A DNA stretch of 64,000 bases from Nocardia speluncae NBRC 108251 (GCF_001613245.1 NZ_BDBZ01000002.1:186001-250000), one strand, 5' to 3'. Shown: positions 26,349-37,713, counted from the stretch's first letter. Numbers and translations: made by a program. The notes: generated from the letters alone by a model not told the origin.

Positions 26349-27170
26349 GTGAACACCCCGGAGACGGCGTGGCCGTCCGTGAACACCGACCTGGCCGAAA
26401 CCGTGGTACCCGCGCCGGAATCGCTGCGGCCATGGCTCACCGAACTCGGGCGGATTCCCGCAGTGCGCGAACTGTCCGAACCGTTCGCCCATCTCCCCCA
26501 GGCCACAACCATGATCGTGCTCCGGACCGAGGACCACGGCCCGCGCGACGCTTTGGTCCTGGGGCCCAGAACCAAAGCCTCGTACGCCAAGGCAGACAAG
26601 CCCCTGGGCTGCCTGCGGCTACGGCTCGCGGCGGGCGCCACCCCGGCATTGCTCGGAGTGCGGGCCGCCGACCTCACCGACCGGGTGGTCCGGCTCGCCG
26701 ACCTTCCCGGACCGGCCGCGGAGCTGGCCGCCGAACTGACGCAACTGCACCCCGATGAGCTGCTCCACTACCTGGAACAGCGATTACCGCACCGCGTTCG
26801 CGAAAGCCCGACGCAAAGGTCACACCGCGGACTGCTGCACCGGGCAGTCGGCACCGTGTCGACGCAGCCCGCGGATCGGACAGTTCCCGTGCTCGCCCAT
26901 TCGCTCGCCGTCAGCGAGCGCCAGCTCCGGAACATGTTCATCGCCGGAATCGGAGTCTCCCCCAAACACTATGCGCGGATAGAACGCGTCCGGCGGGTGC
27001 TGACCCAGGCCGGCCACTCGCCCTGGTCGCAGCTCGCCGTGCGCGCCGGCTACTACGACCATTCACATATGACCGCCGAATTCCGGACCCTGATGGGCGT
27101 CACTCCCAGCTCCTTCCTGAGCGGTACCCGCCCACCAGCGGACCCTTGCCGGCCACTGATACGCGGCTGA
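26349..27170 (+). CDS. AraC-family transcriptional regulator
   Basis: 273 residues. The C-terminal two-HTH AraC domain is clear: LAHSLAVSERQLRNMFIAGI, then SPKHYARIERVRRVL and LAVRAGYYDHSHMTAEFRTL, followed by MGVTPSSFLSG. The N-terminal ligand domain is of the DUF6597 type (TTMIVLRTEDHG). It starts at a GTG. It lies divergent to the NmrA-like reductase and probably regulates it. The ligand is unknown. Confidence 0.87.
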   Translation: MNTPETAWPSVNTDLAETVVPAPESLRPWLTELGRIPAVRELSEPFAHLPQATTMIVLRTEDHGPRDALVLGPRTKASYAKADKPLGCLRLRLAAGATPALLGVRAADLTDRVVRLADLPGPAAELAAELTQLHPDELLHYLEQRLPHRVRESPTQRSHRGLLHRAVGTVSTQPADRTVPVLAHSLAVSERQLRNMFIAGIGVSPKHYARIERVRRVLTQAGHSPWSQLAVRAGYYDHSHMTAEFRTLMGVTPSSFLSGTRPPADPCRPLIRG

Positions 27171-27184
27171 TCACGCCGCACCTT

Positions 27185-27202
27185 CGCGAAGAAATATTCG
27201 CG
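27185..27202 (+). terminator. Short hairpin after the AraC gene
   Basis: CGCGAA and TTCGCG pair around GAAATA, 15 bp after the AraC stop. The stem is short and has no U-tract. Confidence 0.35.
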
Positions 27203-27292
27203 GGCGGAAATGCTGTGCGTACGCCATCATTGCGGCCGTGACCCGGAACCGGATCGATATCGCACAGTCCTGTCCACCGAATCGGAGCAACG

Positions 27293-27454
27293 ATGAACAC
27301 CCCCGAACGACCTGAACGCCCGGACCTGACGGGATGGCGACGGCGGCAGCAACTTCGCCGCTCCAATGCGGCCCAGCCCATCGCCTCCGCCAAGAGCTAT
27401 CGGCGCAAACCCAAACATCTGCGCGAACGCGAGGTCCGGGATGCCTGGCGGTGA
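27293..27454 (+). CDS. Small basic hypothetical protein
   Basis: A 53-residue open frame starting with ATG and preceded by CGGAGCAACG. The product is very basic (MNTPERPERPDLTGWRRRQQ, then RRSNAAQPIASAKSYRRKPK). I do not recognise a family. Small Arg/Lys-rich proteins of this look often bind nucleic acid, but that is only a guess. It fills the space between the AraC gene and the phosphatase. Confidence 0.5.
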   Translation: MNTPERPERPDLTGWRRRQQLRRSNAAQPIASAKSYRRKPKHLREREVRDAWR

Positions 27455-27628
27455 CCGCCGTCCGGGAGTTCAGGTGACGAAGCCAGTCGGCCGACCGGTA
27501 TCACCAGGTATAGAAACTCTGCCCGCTCTTCCTGCCGAGTAGACCGGCCGCGGTTTTGCCATTCGATTTGCCGATTCGCTCGACGTCGGCTGGGATCGGT
27601 GCACGTGAGCGGAAACAGGAACGTTTCG

Positions 27629-29254
27629 ATGCCGACCCGCCCGGGCACCCTCGGCCGGCGCGCGCTGTTGCAGGCCGGGGCAGGTGCGGTCGCCGCCGCC
27701 AGCATGCTGACAGCACCCGCCGCCCGGGCGGCGACCCAGGTCTTCGGCCACGGGGTCGCGTCGGGCGATCCGCTGCCGGACGGAATGATCCTGTGGACCC
27801 GGGTAACCGTCCGCCCGGACGCGGTACCGGGATCCGGTCTCGGCGACCCGGCGACCGTGCGCTGGGAGGTCGCCGCGGACGAGCAGTTCACCGAGATTGT
27901 GACGTCCGGAACCACAACCGCCACCGCGGACAGCGACCACACGGTGAAGGTCGATGTACGGGGTCTCGCTCCCGCGCAGTACTACTGGTACCGGTTCACG
28001 GCCTTCGGCGAAGAATCGGCCGTGGGCCGCGCCCGGACCGCGCCCGCCGCCGGGGCCACTCCCGCGCGACTGCGCTTCGGGGTGGTGTCGTGCTCGAACT
28101 GGGAGGCAGGATATTTTGCCGCCTACCGGCATCTGGCCGGCCGCAACGATCTCGACGCCATCGTCCATCTCGGCGATTACCTTTACGAGTACGCGACGGG
28201 GTCCTACGGTGGCCGCTCCGGGTCCGTCCGGCGGCACGACCCGGTGCACGAGATCGTCTCGCTCGCCGACTACCGGATCCGGCACGGACAGTACAAAACC
28301 GATCCCGATCTCATGGCGCTGCACGCCCGGCTGCCGTTCATCTGCACCTGGGACGACCACGAATCCGCCGATAATTCCTGGTCCGGGGGCGCCGGCAATC
28401 ACGACCCGGCCACCGAGGGCGACTGGCCGGCTCGCCGGGCCGCCTCCGTGCGGGCCTATCTGGAATGGATGCCGGTACGGGCGGAGGGCACGGCCGCGGC
28501 ACCCCGGATCTACCGGAGGTTGCGGTTCGGCACTCTCGCCGAGCTGTCCATGCTGGATCTCCGCAGTTATCGCGATGCCGCGCCACACCTCGGTTCCCCC
28601 GGCAGCGACGATCCGGCCCGCAGTATCACCGGTGCGGCGCAGATGGATTGGCTCACGGCCGGGCTGGTATCCGGTTCGGCGCGCTGGCAGCTGGTGGGTA
28701 ATTCGGTGATGATCTCGCCGCTGGCGTTCCCGCCCATGGATCCGGCTACGACGGCCGCGGTGACCGAGGTTCTCGGGATCCCGCGGGAGGGCCTGGCACC
28801 CAACACCGATCAGTGGGACGGGTATACGGCCGACCGGCGGCGCCTGCTGACGGCCCTCACCGACCGGAACGCGACGAATATCGTCTACCTCACCGGTGAT
28901 ATCCACAGTTCGTGGGCGTCGGATGTGCCACTCGACGCAGCGGCCTACCCGAACGGCCCCACCGCGGGGGCGGAGTTCGTGGTCCCGTCGGTGACTTCCC
29001 TCGGGATCGGTGATCTGCTGCCCGGCCCGCCTCGCACAGGGTCGGTGGCGCTGGAGCACTCGATCCGGACGCTCAACCGGCATATCCGCTATACCGAACT
29101 GGATTCGCACGGTTACGGCGTGGTCGATATCGCCGCCGATCAGGTGCGTATGGAGTGGTTCTACACGGCGGATGTCACCGATCCGGGAACCGGGGTCGCA
29201 CTCGGCGCGGCCTGGGTCCTGCCCCGTGATGGCCGGCTCCAGCCCGGAACCTGA
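27629..29254 (+). CDS. phoD: Secreted PhoD-type alkaline phosphatase
   Basis: 541 residues. A Tat signal is evident: GRRALLQAGAGAVAAASML followed by APAARA as the likely cleavage site. The mature part starts VFGHGVASGDPLPDGMILWT, the family N-terminal domain, and then the metallophosphatase motifs VSCSNWEAGYFAAY, HLGDYLYEY, TWDDHESADN and YLTGDIHSSW. The family hydrolyses phosphate mono- and diesters outside the membrane using Ca2+ and Fe3+. ATG 27629 has AGGA upstream; GTG 27599 and 27605 are in frame. Phosphate-starvation control would be expected but no Pho box was located. Confidence 0.9.
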   Translation: MPTRPGTLGRRALLQAGAGAVAAASMLTAPAARAATQVFGHGVASGDPLPDGMILWTRVTVRPDAVPGSGLGDPATVRWEVAADEQFTEIVTSGTTTATADSDHTVKVDVRGLAPAQYYWYRFTAFGEESAVGRARTAPAAGATPARLRFGVVSCSNWEAGYFAAYRHLAGRNDLDAIVHLGDYLYEYATGSYGGRSGSVRRHDPVHEIVSLADYRIRHGQYKTDPDLMALHARLPFICTWDDHESADNSWSGGAGNHDPATEGDWPARRAASVRAYLEWMPVRAEGTAAAPRIYRRLRFGTLAELSMLDLRSYRDAAPHLGSPGSDDPARSITGAAQMDWLTAGLVSGSARWQLVGNSVMISPLAFPPMDPATTAAVTEVLGIPREGLAPNTDQWDGYTADRRRLLTALTDRNATNIVYLTGDIHSSWASDVPLDAAAYPNGPTAGAEFVVPSVTSLGIGDLLPGPPRTGSVALEHSIRTLNRHIRYTELDSHGYGVVDIAADQVRMEWFYTADVTDPGTGVALGAAWVLPRDGRLQPGT

Positions 29255-29412
29255 GGCCACTACCCGGTCGGCGCCACACCCGAGCAAGGCCGGCGCCAGC
29301 CCGCTTGTGGAGGACAATGCCGGGAGCGGTGTGCGCGTCGTGCCTGCTTCTGCCACCTGGTCACCAGCCGCCGCTCGACCCGGGCGACACAGGTCTCGAC
29401 CGTCCCCGCTTG

Positions 29413-29436
29413 ATAGGCAAGTAACTACTTGCCTAT
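29413..29436. promoter_or_regulatory. ArsR operator, 24-bp perfect palindrome over the promoter
   Basis: Arms ATAGGCAAGTA and TACTTGCCTAT, 11 bp each, surround AC. The 3' arm runs into a -10-like TATAGT at 29434-29439, which would place the transcription start at about 29446, the GTG start codon of the ArsR gene. A bound repressor would cover the promoter. Confidence 0.8.
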
Positions 29437-29445
29437 AGTCGGTGT

Positions 29446-29727
29446 GTGCACGACGATCAGGGACCGATCTTCAAAGCACTCGCCGATCCGACCAGGCGGG
29501 TAATTCTCGACGAACTGGCCGATCACGACGGTCAGACCCTGTTCGAACTGTGCGGACGACTCACCATGAAACACGGCCTGTCCTCCACCCGGCAGGCGAT
29601 TTCTCAGCATCTGGACCTGCTCGCCGCCGCGGGGCTGATCCGCACACACCGCGACGGGCGGCACAAATTCCATCATCTCGAGCGCAGCCCACTGCGCCAT
29701 CTCACCGACCGCTGGCTGGAGGAATAA
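29446..29727 (+). CDS. ArsR-family repressor
   Basis: 93 residues with the ArsR winged helix: IFKALADPTRRVILDELADH at the N-terminus, the recognition region STRQAISQHLDLLAAAGLI and the wing THRDGRHKFHHLE. There is no Cys metal site of the ArsR/CadC kind, and the single Cys in FELCGRL suggests another signal. It starts at GTG and appears leaderless, given the -10 element 7 bp upstream. Its last base of TAA is the first base of the VOC start codon, so the two are co-translated. Confidence 0.88.
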   Translation: MHDDQGPIFKALADPTRRVILDELADHDGQTLFELCGRLTMKHGLSSTRQAISQHLDLLAAAGLIRTHRDGRHKFHHLERSPLRHLTDRWLEE

Positions 29728-30122
29728 TGTTGCGAATCAATGTCACGAGCGTCTATGTCGACGACCAGAGCAAGGCCCTGCGCTTCTACACCGATGTGCT
29801 CGGGTTCCAGAAGAAAACCGATATCCCGGTCGGTGACGCCTCCTGGCTCACCGTGGTATCGCCACTGGACCCGGACGGTGTCGAACTCCTCCTGGAACCG
29901 ACCGGCCATCCCGCGGCCGCGGTCTACAAACAGGCTCTGATGGAGGACGGGATACCGTTCACCTCGTTCGCCGTTGCCGACCTGCACGCCGAGCACGAGC
30001 GGCTACGCGGACTCGGCGTGGAGTTCACCCAGGAACCGGCCGACTACGGCACGGTGATCACCGCGGTATTCGATGACACCTGCGGCAACCTCATTCAGAT
30101 CGCCCAGGAAAAGTCCGCCTGA
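29727..30122 (+). CDS. VOC-family (glyoxalase/bleomycin resistance-like) protein
   Basis: 131 residues with two beta-alpha-beta-beta-beta modules: VTSVYVDDQSKALRFYTDVL at the start and ITAVFDDTCGNLIQIAQE at the end. The latter includes the usual DxxGNxI/L end of VOC proteins. Candidate metal ligands are not complete by eye, so it may bind a ligand rather than catalyse. GGAGGAA in the end of arsR serves as its ribosome site. ArsR-VOC pairs are common in actinobacteria; the substrate is unknown. Confidence 0.85.
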   Translation: MLRINVTSVYVDDQSKALRFYTDVLGFQKKTDIPVGDASWLTVVSPLDPDGVELLLEPTGHPAAAVYKQALMEDGIPFTSFAVADLHAEHERLRGLGVEFTQEPADYGTVITAVFDDTCGNLIQIAQEKSA

Positions 30123-30212
30123 ATCCGGTCGCCCGGTGCAGGTCCACGGTCACCGTTGCCCACCCGGCGCCGGTGCGGGCGGCGGGGTTTTACGGAGGCG
30201 GCGCGGAGCCCT

Positions 30213-31337
30213 TCACGCGGCGCCAGCGCCCGCGAGTCCCCACTCCCGGGCAAGCAGACGATGCGAGGCCAACCTGTCCTCGTGCCGGTGGGTGACACTG
30301 GTGATCACCAGCTCATCGGCACGGGTCAACTGCTGCAGTGCCGACAGCCGCGCGGCGACGGCCGCCGGTGTCCCGACGAACTGGGTGTTCACCCGGTCGT
30401 CGACCAGCTGACGCTGATAATCGGTCAGCGGCGGTGCGGTATCCGGGTCCAGGTATTCGGTCGCGCCCGCACCGCTACGGACACTGGCCACCCAGTGTCC
30501 GTAGGTGGACGCGAGGTGCCGGGCCCGCGCCTCGCCTTCGGCGACGACCACATCGGCCGATACCACCAGGTAAGGCTCCGGAAACTGCTCCGACGGCCGG
30601 AATGCCGTGCGGTAACCTGCCACGGTTTCCAGGATGGTCCCCGGCGATACATGGTAGTTCGCGACGAACGGCAGTCCGAGGCGACCCGCCAGCTGCGCAC
30701 TCTCCCCACCGCTGCTACCGAACAGCCAGACCTGCACACCCGCCCCTTCTCCCGGTACAGCACGCAGGTGAATCCCGTCGGCGGTCGTGTACGTCCCGGC
30801 GAGCAGTGCGCGGATCTCGGCGACCTGCTCGGCGTAGTCCAGCGGTTCGGCTCCGGGCAGCCGGAGGGCTTCGAGTGAGGCTGCCAGCCGGCTCGTATCC
30901 CGGATCTGCGCGGGCGAGAACGGGGGCGGGACCACCACGCCGTCGCGCACCACGGTCGGCCGCGGTGGCGGCGGGGTGCCCGGGGCGCGCAACTGCGGAA
31001 GGCGATGCGCGGAACGCCCCAGCCCGAGGTCCAGCCGGCCGGGGTACAGCGCGTCGACGGTGCCGAAGGCCTCCACCACCGACGCCGAGGTCCGGTAGCC
31101 CGCCTGGACGGCGGCGGAACCGACCCGGATGGTCTCGGTGGCGGCGGCGATGAGCGCGATCAGTTCAGTGGGCGCCGACGACGCCACCGCCACGAAATGA
31201 TGTTCGGCGACCCAGTACCGCCGGTACCCCCAGGCTTCGGCGTGACGGGCGAGATCGATGGTGTTGCGGATCGCGCCCCGCGCATCCGACCCCGTGCTGA
31301 TCGGCGAAAGGTCCAGGACCGACAATGGAGTGGTCAT
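30213..31337 (-). CDS. Luciferase-like (LLM) flavin oxidoreductase, last operon gene
   Basis: 374 residues of the bacterial-luciferase fold with MsnO8-type features: LSVLDLSPISTG at the start, HAEAWGYRRYWVAEHHF near 30-47, GSAAVQAGYR, and GRLDLGLGRSAH. The TIM-barrel flavin site is expected to use FMN or F420. The group contains monooxygenases on small organic molecules. The start overlaps the previous gene by ATGA (31334-31337). It is the most downstream gene of the transporter-monooxygenase operon. Confidence 0.88.
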   Translation of the reverse strand: MTTPLSVLDLSPISTGSDARGAIRNTIDLARHAEAWGYRRYWVAEHHFVAVASSAPTELIALIAAATETIRVGSAAVQAGYRTSASVVEAFGTVDALYPGRLDLGLGRSAHRLPQLRAPGTPPPPRPTVVRDGVVVPPPFSPAQIRDTSRLAASLEALRLPGAEPLDYAEQVAEIRALLAGTYTTADGIHLRAVPGEGAGVQVWLFGSSGGESAQLAGRLGLPFVANYHVSPGTILETVAGYRTAFRPSEQFPEPYLVVSADVVVAEGEARARHLASTYGHWVASVRSGAGATEYLDPDTAPPLTDYQRQLVDDRVNTQFVGTPAAVAARLSALQQLTRADELVITSVTHRHEDRLASHRLLAREWGLAGAGAA

Positions 31338-32704
31338 GAGGCACGCACCTGATCCGCGGCACGGCGCGGAAGGCGCAGGCCCAGATGTTCGCGCAGCGTC
31401 GTACCCCGGTATTCGGTGCGGAAGCTACCGCGGTCCTGCAACTCCGGCACGACTCTGTCGACGAATTCGTCCAGACCGGCGGGAGTGAGGTGGGGTACGA
31501 GGATGAATCCGTCGGCTGCGTCGGCCTGTACGTAGCGGTCGATCTCCGCCGCTACGGCGGCGGGTGTGCCCACGAACTGCTGGCGAGCGGTGACCTCGAT
31601 AACGAGTTCCCGGATGCTCAATTTCTCCGCCTCGGCCCGCGCCCGCCACTGGCGCACCAGGGCTTCGGGGTCCCTGGTGTGCCGGACCCGGCCGCGGGTG
31701 ATGGTCACATCATCGAGCGGCGCGAGATCCGGAAGAGGACCGTCGGGGTCGTAGGCGGACAGATCGCGACCCCACACCTGCTCGAGGAAGGAGATCGCGG
31801 TCTGTGCGCTCACCTGCTTCAGCCGGATCTCCCGGGCCCGTTCCTCGGCATCGGCGGCGCTGTCGCCGAGAACGAAGGTGGCGGCGGGCAGGATCAGCAG
31901 GTCGCCGGGGTCGCGGCCGTACTTGGCGAGCCGCTTCTTCATATCGGTGTAGAACTGTTGTCCCGCTTCGAGTTCCCCGTGCCGGCTGAAGATCGCGTCC
32001 GCGGTGGCGGCGCCGAATTCCCGGCCCTCATCGGAATCCCCGGCCTGAAGTTGTACGGGATACCCCTGGGGGCTGCGCGGCAGGACGAAGGCGCCGGAAA
32101 TATCGAATTGTTCGCTGCGGTAACGAAACTCGGGAATCGGGCGGGCGAAGATGCCACGGTCGCGGTCGACGACCAGAGTGTCGGCAGGCCAGCTGTCCCA
32201 CAGTGTGCGGGTGGCGGCGACAACCTCGGCGGCACGCGCATAGCGCTGGGCATGGTCGAGGTAGCCGCCGCGGCGGAAGTTCTCCCCGGTGAACGCATCG
32301 GACGAGGTCACTGCGTTCCAGGCCGCCCGGCCGCCCGAGAGGTGATCCAATGTGGCGAACTGTTTCGCCAGTTCGAACGGTTCGTTGAAGGTGGTGTTGA
32401 TGGTGCCGGCCAGGCCCAGCCGCGTCGTGACAGCGGCAAGGGCGTTGAGGACCGTCAAGGTGTCGGGCCGGCCGACCACGTCCAGATCGTGGATGCGGCC
32501 GCGATGCTCACGCAACCGCAGCCCTTCGGCGAGGAAGAAGAAATCGAACAGCCCGCGCTCGGCCGTGCGGGCCAGGTGGGCGAACGAACCGAAATCGATC
32601 TGGCTGCCGGATTCGGGATCGTTCCACACCGTAGTGTTGTTGACGCCGGGGAAATGGGCGGCGAGATGGATCTGTTTGCCGGGCTTACGTATCGACACGA
32701 TCAT
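31334..32704 (-). CDS. NtaA/SnaA/DszA-type FMN-dependent monooxygenase
   Basis: 456 residues. Family hallmarks are the N-terminal QIHLAAHFPG, then TAERGLFDFFFLAEG, TINTTFNEPFELAKQFATLD, GGRAAWNAVTS and LPRSPQGYPVQLQAGDSDEG. The family needs reduced FMN from a separate reductase and attacks compounds such as nitrilotriacetate, pristinamycin precursors or dibenzothiophene sulfone. No flavin reductase gene is in this operon. ATG 32704 overlaps the upstream stop by ATGA. The open frame continues to 32839 but that part lies inside the neighbour. Confidence 0.92.
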   Translation of the reverse strand: MIVSIRKPGKQIHLAAHFPGVNNTTVWNDPESGSQIDFGSFAHLARTAERGLFDFFFLAEGLRLREHRGRIHDLDVVGRPDTLTVLNALAAVTTRLGLAGTINTTFNEPFELAKQFATLDHLSGGRAAWNAVTSSDAFTGENFRRGGYLDHAQRYARAAEVVAATRTLWDSWPADTLVVDRDRGIFARPIPEFRYRSEQFDISGAFVLPRSPQGYPVQLQAGDSDEGREFGAATADAIFSRHGELEAGQQFYTDMKKRLAKYGRDPGDLLILPAATFVLGDSAADAEERAREIRLKQVSAQTAISFLEQVWGRDLSAYDPDGPLPDLAPLDDVTITRGRVRHTRDPEALVRQWRARAEAEKLSIRELVIEVTARQQFVGTPAAVAAEIDRYVQADAADGFILVPHLTPAGLDEFVDRVVPELQDRGSFRTEYRGTTLREHLGLRLPRRAADQVRAS

Positions 32705-33788
32705 GCCCTTTCGGTCGCATAACGGTTCAGTGGCCGCGGCAGCCCCAGGCGGCCGCGCAAGGACAGCAGCGGAGCGGGTATCCGGTCCAGGAACGCGGCC
32801 TGTGCCAGTGGCTTCAGGACCAGGCCGTCGGCGGAGCATGCGTGCTCGGCCTGCGCGACGAGCTCGCGCAGGGTGTCCGGGGTGCCGATATGACGCAACG
32901 TGCCCGGTGCCGGTCCGGTGGTCCAGGCGTCCAGCTCCCCTATCTCCGCTGCTGCGGCGGCAGCCGACTCCCCGAGATGGACCTCGATATCGAGCAGTAC
33001 CCGGATCAGGTTCGGATCCCGGCCCGCAGCGGCGGTGGCCGCGCGGAGCACCGATCTGGTCTCGGCCGCCGTCATGAGATCAGGGGCAGTGATGCGGAGG
33101 AGGTCGGCGCGCTGCACAGCGACGCGGGTGGCGTGCGGGTCGTCTGCCCGGACCGCGATCAACGGTTGCCCCTGGGGCGGACGCGGAGTGATCGAGGGCA
33201 CCTTCACCGAGAAATGCTCCCCGGTGAAATTGATGTAGTGCAGTTTGCCGCGGTCGATGAACCGGCCCGTCGGCGTATCGCGGATCTCCGCGTCGTCCTC
33301 CCAGCTGTCCCACAGCCGGGTGACCACCTCGATCGCATCGTCCGCCTCCTGCCACAGCGAAGAGCCGGGCTGTTCCGGTTTGCGACCGAACAGCCGGGTC
33401 TGCTCGGTACCGGTCGAGACCGTCACCTCCCAGCCCGCCCGGCCGCCCGACGCGTAGTCCAGGCTCGCCACGGCCTTCGACAGATGGAACGGTTCGGCAT
33501 GGGTGACCGGGCTCTGCGGGATCAGGCCGATCCGGGTGGTCACCGGCGCGACTCGCGCGGCGATACCGACCGCGTCGAGCCGGCCGCGTACCTCCCCCGA
33601 TTGCAGCGCGCACGAATCCGGCAGGAATACCAGGTCTATCCCGGCTCGTTCGGCGGCGGTGACCGCGTCGACCCAGAATCCGGGTGTGAACAGGTCCTGT
33701 GCCCGTGAATCCGGGCGCCGCCACGATGCGGGATGCGCGCCGGTACCGTCCAGTTCGACGGCCAGCAGCAACGGGGAAACGTGCGGCA

Positions 33789-33789
<1 letters not shown>
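32701..33789 (-). CDS. Luciferase-like monooxygenase
   Basis: 362 residues, another member of the NtaA/DszA-like branch but shorter. Seen are ERAGIDLVFLPDSCALQ, TRIGLIPQSPVTHAEPFHL, KAVASLDYASGGRAGWEVTV and PRPPQGQPLIAV. The ATG at 33789 shares its A with the stop of the ATPase gene; a GTG just before it gives a GTGA overlap. The three LLM proteins in this operon differ strongly from one another, so they likely act on different substrates or successive steps. Confidence 0.88.
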
Positions 33790-35462
<1,673 letters not shown>

Positions 35463-35745
35463 CCGGAAAAATAGGCGTGTGGCATCCGTTCGGCCAGGCG
35501 AGCAATGAAGGACCAGCCCTCACGAAAGAAGCTCCGCAGCCGTACCAGCGCCGCACTCACCGGATCGGCCGCCGGCCTCGATGCCGTACCGGCAGACCTG
35601 GCCAAACCCGCGACCGGCCGCTCCGGGTATTCGCCGCGACAGCGCGCCGCCCTGTTCGTGGTGGGAATACGGCGCGGTCGGGACGAGAACGCAGCGGCCT
35701 TGATCCGATGCGAGGTGTGCCGCGCCGAGGCGGGGCCGTATCTGT
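35463..35745. other. Gap inside the ABC operon with two antiparallel small ORFs
   Basis: This 283-bp gap interrupts an otherwise overlapping operon. On the minus strand an ORF (35450-35749, 99 codons) starts with an ATGA overlap on the permease stop and ends 13 bp inside the ATPase gene, as a coupled gene would; its product is Arg-rich and ends FARLAERMPHAYFSGW-like sequence that I do not recognise. On the plus strand an ORF at 35505-35813 reads MKDQPSRKKLRSRTSAAL and contains CEVC. Third-position GC is about 76% in both, so neither is clearly coding. Confidence 0.4.
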
Positions 35746-36756
35746 TCATCGCAGTCCTTCCCCGGCGAGTGCCCGGCCCAGGCGCTGCGTCGCGAGCACC
35801 AGCGCGACGATGACGAGACCGGGCAGAGTGGTGAGCCACCATGCGGTGGCCAGATAGTTGCGCCCTTCCGAAATCAGCGAGCCCCATTCCGGAGTGGGCG
35901 GTGCGGCGCCGTATCCGAGGAAGCTCAGCGAGGAGACGGCGAGCACGGCGAGACCGAATTCCACGGCAGTCAGGGCCGCCACCGGCGCGTAGGCATTGCG
36001 CAGGACGTGCCGCACGAGCACCACGTACCAGCGGACACCCGATGCGTAGGCGGCCTCCACATAGGGGGCGCCGCGCACACGGAGTACTTCCGCGCGCATC
36101 ACCCGGGCGAACCGCGCGATGAGCGCCACCCCCACCGCGAGCGCCACATTGCCGGTGCCGAACCCGAGGACCGTGACGAGCGCCAGCGACATCAGGAGCT
36201 CCGGAATCGACAGCAGCACATCCACGCCACGCATCAGCACCGTGTCGACGGTGCCGCCCACCACCCCGGACAGCAGCCCGAGCAGTGAACCGGCGACCAG
36301 CCCGATCGCGACCGCGAGCACCGTCGCAGTCAACGACAGACCTGCCCCGTGCACGACCCGGGTGTAGAGGTCACGACCCAGATTGTCGGTGCCGAACCAA
36401 TGCTCGGCGCCGGGTTCCTGGAACTTCTCGCTCGGCACGCCGCTGCGCGGATCGCCCCCGGCGAACACCCGGGGAGCCGCTGCCCAGCCGAGCACCAGCA
36501 CAATGATGCCCGCCGACACCAGAACACCCACCGCCGGCCGTGGACGCCGCACACGGATTCGCTCCAGCAGCGACCTCACACCCCGGTGTGGTGACGGTGC
36601 CGCGTCTCGGCGCACCGCAACCGGGTCTGCGGGCGTCTTCACCGCGTCAGGCCCTTCCGGTCCCACGGCGGGAGCCAGGCGTTGAGCACCGATTCCCGAT
36701 CGTGGCACGGTATCGGCAGGCCCCTTCGGCACGCCGGTCTTGCGGGAATCAAGCAC
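35746..36756 (-). CDS. ABC permease, DppC type
   Basis: 336 residues. A long basic/proline N-terminal tail precedes the first helix (VGVLVSAGIIVLVLGWAA), then the periplasmic segment with HWFGTDNLGRDLYTRVVHGA, and a five-helix core with the EAA loop EAAYASGVRWYVVLVRHVLR. This is the second permease of an oligopeptide/nickel-type importer. The GTG at 36756 follows AAGGAG with 8-nt spacing and overlaps the upstream permease by 8 bp. The 75-residue tail is longer than usual. Confidence 0.9.
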   Translation of the reverse strand: MLDSRKTGVPKGPADTVPRSGIGAQRLAPAVGPEGPDAVKTPADPVAVRRDAAPSPHRGVRSLLERIRVRRPRPAVGVLVSAGIIVLVLGWAAAPRVFAGGDPRSGVPSEKFQEPGAEHWFGTDNLGRDLYTRVVHGAGLSLTATVLAVAIGLVAGSLLGLLSGVVGGTVDTVLMRGVDVLLSIPELLMSLALVTVLGFGTGNVALAVGVALIARFARVMRAEVLRVRGAPYVEAAYASGVRWYVVLVRHVLRNAYAPVAALTAVEFGLAVLAVSSLSFLGYGAAPPTPEWGSLISEGRNYLATAWWLTTLPGLVIVALVLATQRLGRALAGEGLR

Positions 36757-37708
36757 CGACCCGCTCCTTCGCCCGGAAATCTTCCGCCACCCGCGCATCC
36801 ACCAGCGGGTACACCAGGTCCACCAGGAGATTCACCACTACGTACGCCGCCGCCCCGAACAACACGATCCCCTGCACCACCGGTATGTCCTGGTTCAGCA
36901 CCGAAATCTGGGTGAGGCGGCCGATACCGGCGCGCGCGAACACCGTTTCCACGATCACCGACCCAGCGAGCACTGTTCCCACCCAGATACCCGCGACGGC
37001 CAGCGCCGGACCGATCGCCGCGCGTAGGACGTGCCGCCACTGCACCCAGGCCCGGGACGCGCCTTTGGCGAAGGCCATGGCCACAAACGGCTGCTGCCAC
37101 GTGGTGAGCAGACTGCTGTAGAGCACCTGTGCGGTCACCGCACCCACCGGTATGGCCAGGGTGACCGCGGGCAGCACGGTGCCCGCGAACCCGGTACCGC
37201 CGAACGCCGGGACCAGCCGCAACTGGAACGAGAACACCTGCAGCAGGAGTAACCCCACCCAGAAGGTCGGCATGGCGGCACCCACCGGAGGCAGTGCGGT
37301 CAGCAGGTCTCGCAACCACCGGCGTTCGGTGTACGCGGCCGCGAAAGCCAGTGTGGCCCCGAATATCAAGGCACCCGCCAGCGCCGACCCGGCCAGGGCC
37401 AGGGTCGACGGCAGTGCTTCACCGATGGCAGCCGTAACGCTTTGGCCGGTGGTCAGCGAGTATCCGAGGTCCCCCTGCACGGCATGGGTCAGAGCTGTCC
37501 AATACTGTTCCCACACCGGCCGGTCCAGGCCGTATCGGGCCTGCAGTTCGGCGACGGCGGCGGCATCGACCGGCGTTCCCGGGGTCGCGTCTATTGCGAG
37601 CTGCACGGGATCGGCGGGCAACAGGTACAGCACTGCGAACGTCACGGTGAACGCCGCCCACAGCACCCCTGCTGCCTGCATCACGCGGATCGCCGCATAG
37701 CGTGCCAT
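36749..37708 (-). CDS. ABC permease, DppB type
   Basis: 319 residues with six predicted membrane helices, starting MARYAAIRVMQAAGVLWAAF. It has the family segments VLYLLPADPVQLAID, GDLGYSLTTGQSV and the EAA motif AFAKGASRAWVQWRHVLRAA. It forms the channel with the DppC-type partner. The ATG at 37708 is taken; a GTG at 37717 would overlap the binding-protein stop. The short spacing supports an operon from 39321 to 30213. Confidence 0.92.
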   Translation of the reverse strand: MARYAAIRVMQAAGVLWAAFTVTFAVLYLLPADPVQLAIDATPGTPVDAAAVAELQARYGLDRPVWEQYWTALTHAVQGDLGYSLTTGQSVTAAIGEALPSTLALAGSALAGALIFGATLAFAAAYTERRWLRDLLTALPPVGAAMPTFWVGLLLLQVFSFQLRLVPAFGGTGFAGTVLPAVTLAIPVGAVTAQVLYSSLLTTWQQPFVAMAFAKGASRAWVQWRHVLRAAIGPALAVAGIWVGTVLAGSVIVETVFARAGIGRLTQISVLNQDIPVVQGIVLFGAAAYVVVNLLVDLVYPLVDARVAEDFRAKERVGA

Positions 37709-37713
37709 CACCG

